A stretch of DNA of 64,000 nt from Caproicibacterium amylolyticum (GCF_014467055.1 NZ_CP060696.1:1736001-1800000), one strand, 5' to 3'; shown: positions 35,167 to 43,983, counted from the first letter of the stretch. A program made the numbers and translations. The notes: generated from the sequence alone by a model not told the origin.

Positions 35167-35559
35167 TCAGTCCCCTTTCTTTCCTGTTTTATCGGGGAGC
35201 TTAATGCCCCAGTTTTGTAATGAATTTTTTAGTACGTCGGAAAACGGGGCGGTCTTTCCATCTGTACCCTGCGGCTTTTCATCCGGATAAAGTTCTGCAT
35301 CCAGTTCCTGCAGTAAAGTAATGTGCTGCTGCGCAACGCCCAGCAACAGAACTTTTTCATTCACCTTCACTATTACAAGGGAACTGTCTGCACCCAAAGT
35401 AAGCCTGTCCAACACTTTCATGCTGGATGAAGCACCGCCCATTCTACCGCCGTAGTGCTTACCAACAAGCTTTGTGCACCAGTAAGCACCTACAAAAATC
35501 AAGATAATCAGTGCAAGTGTACCCAGCACTGAAAAAACACTGTTTACTGTATCTGGCAA
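35167..35559 (-). CDS. fliO: Flagellar assembly protein FliO
   Basis: 130 residues: one N-terminal membrane helix (SVLGTLALIILIFVGAYWCTKLV) and a small cytoplasmic domain with VLDRLTLGADSSLVIVKVNEKVLLLGV, the FliO/FliZ pattern. It helps FliP rings to form. The start is TTG with GGGAGG nine bases upstream. The C-terminal 40 residues are poorly conserved, as usual. Confidence 0.88.
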   Translation of the reverse strand: MPDTVNSVFSVLGTLALIILIFVGAYWCTKLVGKHYGGRMGGASSSMKVLDRLTLGADSSLVIVKVNEKVLLLGVAQQHITLLQELDAELYPDEKPQGTDGKTAPFSDVLKNSLQNWGIKLPDKTGKKGD

Positions 35560-35587
35560 TCGCTGCTACCTCCCAGAATACAAACAA

Positions 35588-35950
35588 TCAAAGAGGCAGA
35601 ACCTTGTTGACAGTCTGTACAATACGATCCTGTTTAAATGGTTTAACAATGAAGTCAATTGCGCCAAGTGTAATGGCATCCATAACCATGGATTCCTGGC
35701 CCATTGCTGAACACATAATGACCTTTGCATTTGCATCTGCTTTTTTAATTTCGCGCAGTGCGTCGATACCATTCATGTTCGGCATTGTGATGTCCATAAT
35801 CACCAAATCCGGCTTTTCCTGCTGATACAGTTCAACTGCGCGCTGACCGTCTTCACCCTCAACAAAATCCGTGTAACCTGCTTTTGTCAGATAGTTTTTG
35901 ATCATCATTCGCATGAAACCGGCGTCATCTACAAGCATAATCTTATACAT
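35588..35950 (-). CDS. cheY: Chemotaxis response regulator CheY
   Basis: 120-residue single receiver domain. MLVDDAGFMRMMI has the acidic pair, DLVIMDITMPNMNG the phosphorylated Asp near 53, IMCSAMG the switch serine, and FIVKPFK the invariant lysine. When phosphorylated it binds the motor switch (FliM/FliY). Its place between fliY and fliO is the classical Gram-positive layout. It is dephosphorylated by FliY and CheC, both encoded here. Confidence 0.95.
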   Translation of the reverse strand: MYKIMLVDDAGFMRMMIKNYLTKAGYTDFVEGEDGQRAVELYQQEKPDLVIMDITMPNMNGIDALREIKKADANAKVIMCSAMGQESMVMDAITLGAIDFIVKPFKQDRIVQTVNKVLPL

Positions 35951-35999
35951 GGTGATTCTCCTTTTTTCCTTGAAACGAAATTTTTATACCTTATTTATA

Positions 36000-37424
36000 T
36001 CACATATTGCTTAAGGAGTCCATTAATTCTTTCGTACCAACAATCTCAGTAATGCGTACTCCAAAATTATCTCCTATAACAACCACGTCACCGTGAGCTA
36101 ATAATTGGCCGTTTACAATAATATCGACCGGCGCACCCGCCTGTTTTTCCAACTCAATTACGGTTCCTTGGCCGAAATCAGCAATTTCTTTAATCGGTCT
36201 TCTGGTCTTTCCGATTTCCACTGAAACATCAAGCGGAACGTTCATAAGCATACCCATATTGATACTGTTCAGAGAGGTAATGCTGTTTTCCTGCTGAGAA
36301 AAATCCGGGAACTTGGCCTTCTTTACATTTACAGCTGGTTCCTGCATCATACTGCCCATTGGGCCCGAAAAAGACGGGTTCTGCTGTGGCATCATCTGCG
36401 GCGGATAATAATACCCATTCTGTGGCATCATTTGCGGCATCATCGGCATTCCCATCTGTGGCATTTGCTGCATCTGCGGTGCTGCCTGCGGTACCGGCTG
36501 CTGCATCTGCGGTGCTGCCTGCGGTACCGGCTGCTGCATCTGCGGCGCTGCCTGTGGTACCGGCTGCTGCATCTGCGGTGCTGCCTGCGGTACCGGCTGC
36601 TGCATCTGCGGCGCTGCCTGCGGTACCGGCTGCTGCATCTGCGGCGCTGCCTGCGGTACCGGCTGCTGCATCTGCGGCGCTGCCTGTGGTACCGGCTGCT
36701 GCATCTGCGGCGCCGCCTGCGGTGTTGGGGCAGTTGTGGATGCAGGCTTCGCGTTCTTCGGCTCAACTGGTGGCTCGTCCTCTTTTTGCGGGTCCATCAG
36801 AATATTGATAATTTCCTTTGCAAAACTTGCCGGCAGCACACTCATGAAGTTGCTGTTCATGACACCGTTAATTGTCAAGTCAAAGGAAATGCCAACCATA
36901 TCCTCAACTGTACTGCTGCCAAATACCATCTCATTAATACTTTCACCTGTTTTAGAAACAAAGGCATCCGGTGTGGAAATATTAACGGAACGATTAAACA
37001 CTTCTGAAAGAGCTGTTGCAGCAGCGCCCATCATTTGATTGGAAACCTCGCAGGCTGCACTCATGCTCAATTCATCAAATTCATAGGAATCATCTTCATC
37101 TGGCAGATCTTCATTACCCATCAGCAGATTCAAAATAATCTGCATGTCCCGGCGGCGAAACACCATAATATTGGTTCCTAAAACACCTTCAATGAACTCA
37201 ATCTTCACAACCAAGGCAGGCTCAAGGTCTGCATAATCCTCGTCGTGAATGGGCTTAATGTTCATTCTTGGTGTTGTAATAACCACTTGCCTGTCCAGCA
37301 TAGATGACAGCGATGTTGCTGCCGAGCCCATGCTTATATTCATTACTTCACCGATTGCATCCAGTTCATCAGTAGTAAACTGACTGTCTTCGGTCGAAAG
37401 ATTGGCATTCTGGCTAGTGCTCAC
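36000..37424 (-). CDS. fliY: Flagellar motor switch phosphatase FliY with proline/glutamine repeat linker
   Basis: 474 residues in three parts. Residues 1-215 are a CheC-like phosphatase domain (DAIGEVMNISMGSAATSLS and a second SMSAACEVSNQMMGAAATALSE). Residues about 240-345 are a low-complexity linker with eight copies of an 11-residue Pro-Gln-Ala-Ala-Pro-Gln-Met-Gln-Gln-Pro-Val unit, then Met/Pro/Gln-rich sequence. The C-terminal 80 residues are a FliN domain (VSVEIGKTRRPIKEIADFGQGTVIELEKQAG). It forms the C ring and removes phosphate from CheY. GTG start with GGGGGA upstream. Confidence 0.95.
   Translation of the reverse strand: MSTSQNANLSTEDSQFTTDELDAIGEVMNISMGSAATSLSSMLDRQVVITTPRMNIKPIHDEDYADLEPALVVKIEFIEGVLGTNIMVFRRRDMQIILNLLMGNEDLPDEDDSYEFDELSMSAACEVSNQMMGAAATALSEVFNRSVNISTPDAFVSKTGESINEMVFGSSTVEDMVGISFDLTINGVMNSNFMSVLPASFAKEIINILMDPQKEDEPPVEPKNAKPASTTAPTPQAAPQMQQPVPQAAPQMQQPVPQAAPQMQQPVPQAAPQMQQPVPQAAPQMQQPVPQAAPQMQQPVPQAAPQMQQPVPQAAPQMQQMPQMGMPMMPQMMPQNGYYYPPQMMPQQNPSFSGPMGSMMQEPAVNVKKAKFPDFSQQENSITSLNSINMGMLMNVPLDVSVEIGKTRRPIKEIADFGQGTVIELEKQAGAPVDIIVNGQLLAHGDVVVIGDNFGVRITEIVGTKELMDSLSNM
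36466..36723 (-). repeat. 33-base tandem repeat inside fliY (about 7.8 copies)
   Basis: Eight units of 33 bases, nearly identical at DNA level, each encoding the 11-residue Pro/Gln/Ala/Met unit of the FliY linker; the last unit ends differently. Differences are single silent changes (for example C/T at the third position of Gly/Gln codons). The period is a multiple of three, so gain or loss of units would keep the reading frame. Confidence 0.95.
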
Positions 37425-37440
37425 AGTTTATCCCCCACTT

Positions 37441-38436
37441 CTATACAGCAACTACATCGATCAGCTTGACCGACTTTTTCAGCTTGGAAACACCAAGTTT
37501 GGCGTTGTACCAAGGCTCGTCATCAACCATCACGCATATGTCACTGTTAATATTTTTGTTCAATGCAATCACGTCCTGCACCTGTAACTGCAGGATATCA
37601 CCCAAAGACATTTGAAAAGAATCAAGGACTGCCTTGATTTCAATGTCAGAATGCTTAATGGAATCCATGATTAAATTGCGCTTTTCCTGCTCTTTTTCAG
37701 GATCCTGCTGTTTAATAGCACGTGAATACCTGCTTTTAAAGCTGTCAACCACTTCCTCCAGGCTTTCCGCCGGAAGGCAAATGGTTATGGTCCCCGAGTA
37801 ATTGTCCATCGTTACGCTAAGCGCCGCAATAACAACTACATCCTGCGGTGAAAAAGCCTGCAGAAGTCTTGCGTTTGTTTCAAGACTTGTCAGCGTAGTT
37901 GCCACTGGTACATAGGAACACCAGGACTCCTGCAGATACTTCGTTATCTGCTGAAAAATGCTGTTCAGCAGCGTCAGTTCAATCTCCGTAAAATCGCGCT
38001 GCGGAACAAACACTTCCCCACTGTGGCTGGTTCCGCCAAGCATTCTTTCTACTAAAAGATACCCCAGACTCGTTGTCATGTCAAGAATCAAAGAGGTTTC
38101 TTCGTAATGCTCATCTTCCGGTTTAAAGTCAATAATTCCGGTCAACGAATTATCTGGCAGAGCATTGTTAAACTCAAAGTAGCGTTCTTCTTCAATCTGA
38201 AGGACTTCCACTTCACAGACATCCCGCAGCGTACTAGTAAAGTAGGACGAAAGCACCCGCGCAAAGTTATCATGAAGGCCATTAAGAGATTTGAGCTGCT
38301 CTTTGGTGAATTTCTTAGGGGAGCTGAAATCGTAGTCCTTGACTTTCGGCTTTTTTTCCGTTTCTGTGTCAACAGCACCGGAATGCATCCGTTTCATCAA
38401 TTCGTCAATCTGACTTTGTGACAGATTTTCTGGCAT
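37441..38436 (-). CDS. fliM: Flagellar motor switch protein FliM
   Basis: 331 residues. The N-terminal CheY-binding peptide is LSQSQIDELMKRM. The middle CheC-like domain (LILDMTTSLGYLLVERMLGG) and the C-terminal FliN-like domain (IEIKAVLDSFQMSLGDILQLQVQDVIALNKNI) complete the family layout. It forms the C ring with FliG and FliY and sets rotation direction. It lies directly after motB; no fliL gene intervenes. Confidence 0.96.
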   Translation of the reverse strand: MPENLSQSQIDELMKRMHSGAVDTETEKKPKVKDYDFSSPKKFTKEQLKSLNGLHDNFARVLSSYFTSTLRDVCEVEVLQIEEERYFEFNNALPDNSLTGIIDFKPEDEHYEETSLILDMTTSLGYLLVERMLGGTSHSGEVFVPQRDFTEIELTLLNSIFQQITKYLQESWCSYVPVATTLTSLETNARLLQAFSPQDVVVIAALSVTMDNYSGTITICLPAESLEEVVDSFKSRYSRAIKQQDPEKEQEKRNLIMDSIKHSDIEIKAVLDSFQMSLGDILQLQVQDVIALNKNINSDICVMVDDEPWYNAKLGVSKLKKSVKLIDVVAV

Positions 38437-38478
38437 ATATCAAAATCACTCCTTTATGCCGCCAAGCAGCAAATTGAT

Positions 38479-39393
38479 TCAGTCTTTGTAGGGAGATACT
38501 TTAGACTGGGCAGAGGCTGCGCCCGAAGAAACGGATGCCTTTGATGAGGCAGGCTGAGAAGTCGTCTTGGAAGTTGTGGTTTTTCCCAAATTTCCTTCAG
38601 CAGTCGGGTATTTGCTGGGGTCATAAGTACCGGCTAAAATAGCATCTGCAGCCTTCAAATTCGACTCTGTGCCGTAAATTTTAATTTCAACACGGCGGTT
38701 CTTAATTCGGCCAGCCTCGGTTGAATTGTCAGCAGTTGGGTGGCTGTTGCCATAACCGATAGACAAAAACAAAGAATCTTTAATATCCTTATTGTCGTCC
38801 AGAAATGTAACCACACTTGCGGCGCGTTCACCGGAAAGTTTCCAGTCATTTACCGGGTAGTTCGGGTCGCCGGTGTCTGCCGTATGACCCTCCACTTGAA
38901 TACGCTGAATTTTCGACTCCATATTCTTTAAACCCTTGCCCAAAAAATCAAGAGTAACCTGAGCTTCCTTTGTCAGGATAGAATCATCCGGCTTAAACAT
39001 CATCGCGTTGCTGAACTTAATGTACACAACACCGGTTCCGTTTTTGGTAACCTCAATGTCAGCCTCTTTTTTATTATTTTTCACATAATCAGAAAGGTAC
39101 TGATACAGAGCATCCATTGTACTCGGAAGTGATTCACTGCCGCTTGCAGTTGCACCACTGACATAGCCGGAAGTACCACCCGATGTACTGGTATCATTCT
39201 GCATAATTACTACCTGCTTACCATTGGGATCATTGCCTGTCATAACTTTTACCAGCGCCTGAAACTTCTCTTGGTTCACACTGGACATACTGTACATGAC
39301 AATAAAGAAAGTCAGCAGCAAAGTAACCATATCTGCATATGTATTCAGCCATGTACCGGTATCCTCATCGCCGCCTTTATTCCTTCTACTCAT
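38479..39393 (-). CDS. motB: Flagellar stator protein MotB
   Basis: 304 residues. A short cytoplasmic start leads to one membrane helix with the proton-binding aspartate in TWLNTYADMVTLLLTFFIVMYSMS (Asp near residue 21). The peptidoglycan-binding OmpA domain spans about 140-240 (IQVEGHTADTGDPNYPVNDWKLSGERAASVV, GYGNSHPTADNSTEAGRIKNRRVEIKI). A Ser/Thr/Lys-rich tail of about 50 residues follows. It anchors the stator and conducts ions with MotA. Confidence 0.95.
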   Translation of the reverse strand: MSRRNKGGDEDTGTWLNTYADMVTLLLTFFIVMYSMSSVNQEKFQALVKVMTGNDPNGKQVVIMQNDTSTSGGTSGYVSGATASGSESLPSTMDALYQYLSDYVKNNKKEADIEVTKNGTGVVYIKFSNAMMFKPDDSILTKEAQVTLDFLGKGLKNMESKIQRIQVEGHTADTGDPNYPVNDWKLSGERAASVVTFLDDNKDIKDSLFLSIGYGNSHPTADNSTEAGRIKNRRVEIKIYGTESNLKAADAILAGTYDPSKYPTAEGNLGKTTTSKTTSQPASSKASVSSGAASAQSKVSPYKD

Positions 39394-39437
39394 ATGCCCA
39401 CCTCCTTGCGCAATTCAAAATGCTGCTTTCATGATGA

Positions 39438-40289
39438 TTATTTTTTACCCTTCTTACCTTTCTTGGCTGGCTTTCCATCATACTCTTCACCCTCAGTGGA
39501 AGTATACATACCGCGCGGCAGAAGTTCTGAAAGACGGGATTCAATAAACTTCGGGTTTTCACCTGCTTGTATGCCCTGCACACCTTCGCATATAATCATT
39601 TTGCACAGCATTTCTTCTTCATGACGCACACGGAGCTTGTTGGAAATCGGGATAAAAATCATGTTGGAAATGAAAGAACCATAAAAAGTTGTAATTAATG
39701 CAACAGCCATGTTTGGGCCAACAGCACTTGCATCATCCAAATGCTTCATCAAATTGATCAGGCCTATCAATGTGCCAATCATACCAAAGCCAGGAGCAAA
39801 AGCCGCGCCTTTGTCATACAGCGCTCGGTCTTGACTATGTCTGTCTTCCAAGTAATCCAGTTCTGTTTCCATTTGCTGTTTTACTTTTTCAGGGTCAACA
39901 GAGTCAACTACCATCATCAGGCTGCTTTTCATGAATGGGTCTTCTACGTTCTCAATATCTTCTTCCAGGGCGAGCAGTCCGCTGACACGTGCTTTTTTAG
40001 CAAATTCTACAATTTTCGCAATATAATCGCTGGGGTCATACTTGTTTGGTGAAATAATAATTTTCAAGTGCTTCCCAATTTTTTTGAATTGGCTTATCGG
40101 GAAAGCAATCATCAAACAGGCAACCGTACCGCCAATAACAATCAGAATACTTGGTACGTCATAAAAGTTTAACAGCGTACTGGCTGGTAATGTTTTGATT
40201 GCATGCGTTGCCGAATCTGTGTTCGTCAATATACCCATCACAATCAGACCGATGCCAAGTATCAAGCCTAAAATTGAGTTAAGATCCAT
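39438..40289 (-). CDS. motA: Flagellar stator protein MotA
   Basis: 283 residues, four membrane helices. The family signature is APGFGMIGTLIGLINLMKHLDDASAVGPNMAVALITTFYGSFISNMIF, with the prolines and Gly-rich helix important for ion flow. The cytoplasmic loop that touches FliG lies at about 60-140. A Lys-rich end (KKGKKGKK) closes the protein. Whether protons or sodium ions drive it cannot be decided from sequence here. Confidence 0.95.
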   Translation of the reverse strand: MDLNSILGLILGIGLIVMGILTNTDSATHAIKTLPASTLLNFYDVPSILIVIGGTVACLMIAFPISQFKKIGKHLKIIISPNKYDPSDYIAKIVEFAKKARVSGLLALEEDIENVEDPFMKSSLMMVVDSVDPEKVKQQMETELDYLEDRHSQDRALYDKGAAFAPGFGMIGTLIGLINLMKHLDDASAVGPNMAVALITTFYGSFISNMIFIPISNKLRVRHEEEMLCKMIICEGVQGIQAGENPKFIESRLSELLPRGMYTSTEGEEYDGKPAKKGKKGKK

Positions 40290-40318
40290 TTCCGCTCACT
40301 CCTCCTTCCGCAGCCATA

Positions 40319-40519
40319 TCATTTCACATTGGTTAACCCGCGGAATACTTCTCTGCGAAAATCGACAATTTTGTCAACAACTTCGCTTGTACTTTCCTGC
40401 ACAATATACAGATTTTTATTGGTCATTGTAATGGTGGTATCTGGCATTTCAGAGATAGTTTCTATCAACTCATCATTGAGTGCAAACTCCACACCATTCA
40501 GTTTCGTAAGCATAATCAT
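40319..40519 (-). CDS. flbD: Flagellar protein FlbD
   Basis: 66 residues (MIMLTKLNGVEFALNDELIE, then ESTSEVVDKIVDFRREVF). FlbD of Gram-positive flagellar operons is a short protein of unclear role lying between flgE and motA, exactly as here; it is unrelated to the Caulobacter regulator of the same name. The start at 40519 has GGAGG eight bases upstream; a longer frame from 40534 would begin inside that site. Confidence 0.88.
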   Translation of the reverse strand: MIMLTKLNGVEFALNDELIETISEMPDTTITMTNKNLYIVQESTSEVVDKIVDFRREVFRGLTNVK

Positions 40520-40549
40520 AATCTTTTCCTCCATAATATTTTGGCTTCA

Positions 40550-40610
40550 CCGCCATGGGCAAGCAGGAAAAACCTTTTCTGCTTGCCCATGGCGGCAGCT
40601 TGTGCTGCCG
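40550..40610. repeat. Perfect 17-base inverted repeat plus second hairpin between flgE and flbD
   Basis: Bases 40550-40566 and 40579-40595 are exact reverse complements (CCGCCATGGGCAAGCAG and its partner) with a 12-base loop. A second hairpin, CGGCAGC with GCTGCCG (40593-40610), shares three bases with it, so the two cannot both form fully. No T-run follows, so a simple terminator is unlikely; an mRNA processing or stability element is possible. Confidence 0.85.
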
Positions 40611-40633
40611 GGCACGGAATTCAAATGTTCAAC

Positions 40634-42637
40634 TTAACGCTTCAGGTTAATCAGTTCTTCCAGCATCGTATCGGATACCGTAATAATTCGGGAATTCGCC
40701 TGAAAGCCTCTCTGCGTCGTAATCATATCCGCGAACTCCGAGGAAAGGTCAACATTGGACATTTCCAAAGCACTGGTTTTCAAATTGCCGGAACTGTCTG
40801 AACCCGGTGTTGTAACATGCGGGTCGCCGGAGTTCAAAGACGAAGTATAATAGTTGTTGCCTGCTGCCTGCAGACCGGAAGGGTTTGCAAAGGTTGCAAT
40901 GCAGATTTGACCAACCTGAACAGTACCTTTATCTGAGTTATGTACGGTGACCACGCCATTGGAACCAATGGCAATGTCGGAAATTTCATTCAGCGAAACC
41001 GCACCGCCTTCTGTGCCGCCTGTCATAACAAACGAACCGGCGCTCAAACCAAGATCTTTTGATTTTGTGGTACTGGTTACATTGTACTGTGTTGCTGCCG
41101 CCGGGCTGCCACTCTCATCTGTAAAAGCAATACCGTTTGCAGCACCTGTGGAAGCAGCCATATTAGAAGCAGACAAAAATTCTGCTTTTGACGGCAGAGA
41201 CATAGTCAATGTTTTGCCGCCAGCACCATTCAATGTAATGGAACCACCTGTAAAGCTGCTGGAAAGGACATTGCCAGAGTATATTGTTCCGGTGCTTGTA
41301 GTTACGCTGACCGGAACAGACCAAACCGGCGGCGTGCCCGAGCTGGTTGCGGTCACGTCCACTTTCGTTACGGACTCACCGTCTGCCAAACCAGAAATTT
41401 TAATACCGCCCAGAATGGTGCCATTTTTCAGGCCTTCTGTAACATTCGTATCATAACTTGGCCAAGTAGTACCGACATTAACCGTTGCACTGTTCATTAC
41501 CGTAGAATAAGTCGGGTAACTCATTGTAATGGTATCAGTTGTGCTGTCACCGTTGGCAAGTACCATTTTGCCGGGATTTGTCATTTGGCTTTTTGTTACT
41601 TTTCCGGTATATGTTTTTGTGCCTATTTTGCAGGACATCTCAAAATATTCTTCTGTGTTGGTTGCGGTGTCCGCCGGATGACGTACCAAACCGAATGTTG
41701 CTTTATCAGTGTCATTTTCCTTCGCAAAGGTTGCGCCAACGCTGTCCAGCTTGAACCCGCCAAAGATACCGCCAGTGCCAAGTTCAATGGTACCGTAATC
41801 ATAACCATAATTGGTTTCCGCAATCTGCTTGCCTGTCAGGCCGCCCGCTGGGAATGCTTCCGCATTATCAACGGAAAGGTTCAGGTCGCCTGCGTCAATC
41901 TGCTTGCCGCCGTTTGCAACGGTAATCGCAGAATTGATCTTGGTGTTCAAATCGTCCAGTGAAGTGAACTTTGTGCGGGAATTCAGCGTAACAGTAATTG
42001 TGCCGTTTGCAATAACTGCTTCAACCGCCTGCCCAACCGGAAGCGCATCGCTGGAAGCGATGTTCACGGATAAATTTCCTTCTTTGGTCTGGTTGGTAGC
42101 GGTAAGGGTAAAGTTGTTGCCATTGATTGGCTGGGAAAATGTTGCAGCCTTTGGCTGTACGGAACCAACCTGGTCCAGTTTAATTTTTTGCATGCCTGTG
42201 CCGGTTTTGTTGGTACCCTGATAGCCCAGCACAAAGTTGCCGTTGACATCGGTCAGATAACCGGTGTTTGCGTCGTAGCCGAGCATACCGGCCTTGGTAT
42301 AGTAAACATTGCCGGAGCCGTCCATTACCTGAAAATAACCTTCACCGGCAATGGCAGCGTCCATGCCGTAACCTGTGTTTTGCATAGCTGACTGCGTCTG
42401 CATGGTCTGTACACCCAGCAAAGAGGAACCAACACCGACTGTAGAGGGGTTAGTTCCGCCCTTAGTGGCAGTACCGCGGGTTGCAGCGTTTAGTGTCTGA
42501 TAGTATACATCACTGAACACTGCACGCTGAGATTTGTATCCGTATGTATTCACGTTTGCGATATTATTACCGATAACGTCCATCTTAGATTGGTGAGCCT
42601 TCATGCCGGCTACACCGGAAAACATTGCTCTGCTCAT
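40634..42637 (-). CDS. flgE: Flagellar hook protein FlgE
   Basis: 667 residues, longer than the usual 400-500 because of an expanded central region. The N-terminus (MSRAMFSGVAGMKAHQSKMDVIGNNIANVNTYGYKSQRAVF) and the C-terminus (LEMSNVDLSSEFADMITTQRGFQANSRIITVSDTMLEELINL) are the core coiled regions. The middle (about 150-600) is Ser/Thr/Gly-rich and forms the outward domains. Start at 42637 with AGGAGG upstream. The subunit is exported and polymerises under the FlgD cap. Confidence 0.95.
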   Translation of the reverse strand: MSRAMFSGVAGMKAHQSKMDVIGNNIANVNTYGYKSQRAVFSDVYYQTLNAATRGTATKGGTNPSTVGVGSSLLGVQTMQTQSAMQNTGYGMDAAIAGEGYFQVMDGSGNVYYTKAGMLGYDANTGYLTDVNGNFVLGYQGTNKTGTGMQKIKLDQVGSVQPKAATFSQPINGNNFTLTATNQTKEGNLSVNIASSDALPVGQAVEAVIANGTITVTLNSRTKFTSLDDLNTKINSAITVANGGKQIDAGDLNLSVDNAEAFPAGGLTGKQIAETNYGYDYGTIELGTGGIFGGFKLDSVGATFAKENDTDKATFGLVRHPADTATNTEEYFEMSCKIGTKTYTGKVTKSQMTNPGKMVLANGDSTTDTITMSYPTYSTVMNSATVNVGTTWPSYDTNVTEGLKNGTILGGIKISGLADGESVTKVDVTATSSGTPPVWSVPVSVTTSTGTIYSGNVLSSSFTGGSITLNGAGGKTLTMSLPSKAEFLSASNMAASTGAANGIAFTDESGSPAAATQYNVTSTTKSKDLGLSAGSFVMTGGTEGGAVSLNEISDIAIGSNGVVTVHNSDKGTVQVGQICIATFANPSGLQAAGNNYYTSSLNSGDPHVTTPGSDSSGNLKTSALEMSNVDLSSEFADMITTQRGFQANSRIITVSDTMLEELINLKR

Positions 42638-42718
42638 GGTAATCAATCCTCCTGTTGCGGAACCGCCGTGTCCTTCTGTCATTCGGGACACGGAAAGCTT
42701 CCCTCACGGGGTCCGGCT

Positions 42719-43129
42719 TTAAATCACTACGGTTCCGTCAATATTTGTAAACACATTCCCTGTTAATTCATTTCCGTCAACTGCGGTTATTACCGTTTTG
42801 TTCTGTGCGCTGACTACAAACGCATTTTTATCCATTAGAATCAGCGTATCATCAAGGCCTTTGTTTCTTGCCAGCTCCACGCCTTTGTTCAGTCGTTCCA
42901 TACCATCCATTGTAAGATTAATGCTTCGCTCCTGCATTCGTGCGGCAGCATGTTTGGAAAAAGATACGCTGCTGGAACTTTCCCTGTTCTGCAGTGCCTG
43001 ACTAAACAGTGCCTCAAATGATTCAGCGGAAGTTTCCTCCTGATGAATCTGTGTCTTTTCCGGAGTCGGCCGAAGTGCGGGCTTTCCGGTAACAATCGAA
43101 GTATTTCGATAGATATTCAGTTCACTCAA
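42719..43129 (-). CDS. TIGR02530 family flagellar operon protein
   Basis: 136 residues. FSKHAAARMQERSINL and KGLDDTLILMDKNAFVVSAQNKTVITAVDG are characteristic of the TIGR02530 family, found only in flagellar operons of Firmicutes and relatives between flgD and flgE. Its biochemical role is not established. The position here is canonical. Confidence 0.88.
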   Translation of the reverse strand: MSELNIYRNTSIVTGKPALRPTPEKTQIHQEETSAESFEALFSQALQNRESSSSVSFSKHAAARMQERSINLTMDGMERLNKGVELARNKGLDDTLILMDKNAFVVSAQNKTVITAVDGNELTGNVFTNIDGTVVI

Positions 43130-43166
43130 CAGACTCGCCTCCCTGCGTTACTGTTTTTTCCGTTTT

Positions 43167-43967
43167 TTAGCTTGCTCTTTTCGTCTTAAAGGTCTGTGAT
43201 TTGTAGATGTTCTGGTTTCCGTTGGAATCTGTAACCAAAACATTGTAGTAATAGGTGGTGTCCGGATCAAGATTCGTCAGGGTCTTTTTCAATTCAGACT
43301 CGTCTGTAATGCCCGTAAGCGAACCGGAAACCTTTGTGGCAGCCTTAACCTTGTCTATTGTAGTAAGCGGACCGTCTTTTGAGTAGTACACGTCATAGGT
43401 AAGGCCCTTTTGAACTGACATTTCCTCTGTGGAATATGCCCAATTTACGTTTGCCGTGGTGCCGGTCACATTTGAGTAAAGCGGGGACAATCCTGTTGTA
43501 TCAACTTCACATTCGCCCTTTTCAAGCGGCTGCTGCACATTCATGATTTGATCCAGAGAGTAGCTTTTGCCGTTCCCGCCAACATAGACCACATATTCAT
43601 TGTTCACCAAAGAAACTTTTCGAACAATGCCTGTTGTGGTGTCCAGTTTTCCGCTGACCGTGTTGCGTGAAGCAGTAACCTGCTTGCCAACAAGTGACAT
43701 CGCGTAGTTCGTTTTTGAATACTCGGAAAGTTCCTGCATAGCCTGCATGCTGGAAAATTGGGCCATCTGTGAAACATACTCTGTATTGTCCATCGGACTC
43801 ATAAAATCCTGGTTCTTCAGTTCAGCAACCATCAAATTCAGAAAATCGCTGGAATCCAGATTGCTGTTGTTCTTTTTGTCGGTAAAAACTGTAGTACCGT
43901 AATTTGTACCGGTTACACGGTTTGCGGTACTGTAGTTTTGTGAATCGTAAGCATTTACCCCTGCCAT
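43167..43967 (-). CDS. flgD: Hook capping/scaffold protein FlgD
   Basis: 266 residues. The N-terminal motif LDSSDFLNLMVAELKNQDFMSPMDNTEYVSQMAQFSSMQAM is diagnostic. The middle region (GKQVTASRNTVSGKLDTTTGIVRKVSLVNNEYVV) matches Gram-positive FlgD. The C-terminal part (about 155-266) looks like a fibronectin type III domain (YDVYYSKDGPLTT, LDPDTTYYYNVLVTDSNG), which most FlgD proteins lack in this clear form. Confidence 0.93.
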   Translation of the reverse strand: MAGVNAYDSQNYSTANRVTGTNYGTTVFTDKKNNSNLDSSDFLNLMVAELKNQDFMSPMDNTEYVSQMAQFSSMQAMQELSEYSKTNYAMSLVGKQVTASRNTVSGKLDTTTGIVRKVSLVNNEYVVYVGGNGKSYSLDQIMNVQQPLEKGECEVDTTGLSPLYSNVTGTTANVNWAYSTEEMSVQKGLTYDVYYSKDGPLTTIDKVKAATKVSGSLTGITDESELKKTLTNLDPDTTYYYNVLVTDSNGNQNIYKSQTFKTKRAS

Positions 43968-43983
43968 TCTGCTGCTCCCTTCT

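Noticed and set aside
36466-36723. Possible CRISPR array from regular 33-base periodicity
   Set aside because: There are no unique spacers; the units are contiguous, in frame and encode the FliY linker.
36359-37007. Long plus-strand reading frames opposite fliY, with Leu/Arg- or Ala/Pro-rich repeats
   Set aside because: They are antisense shadows of the 33-base repeat; open frames on all phases are expected from a short GC-rich repeat, and no ribosome-binding site is present.
40550-40610. Simple rho-independent terminator between flgE and flbD
   Set aside because: The stem is strong but there is no T-run on either side, and the operon clearly continues into flbD, motA and motB.
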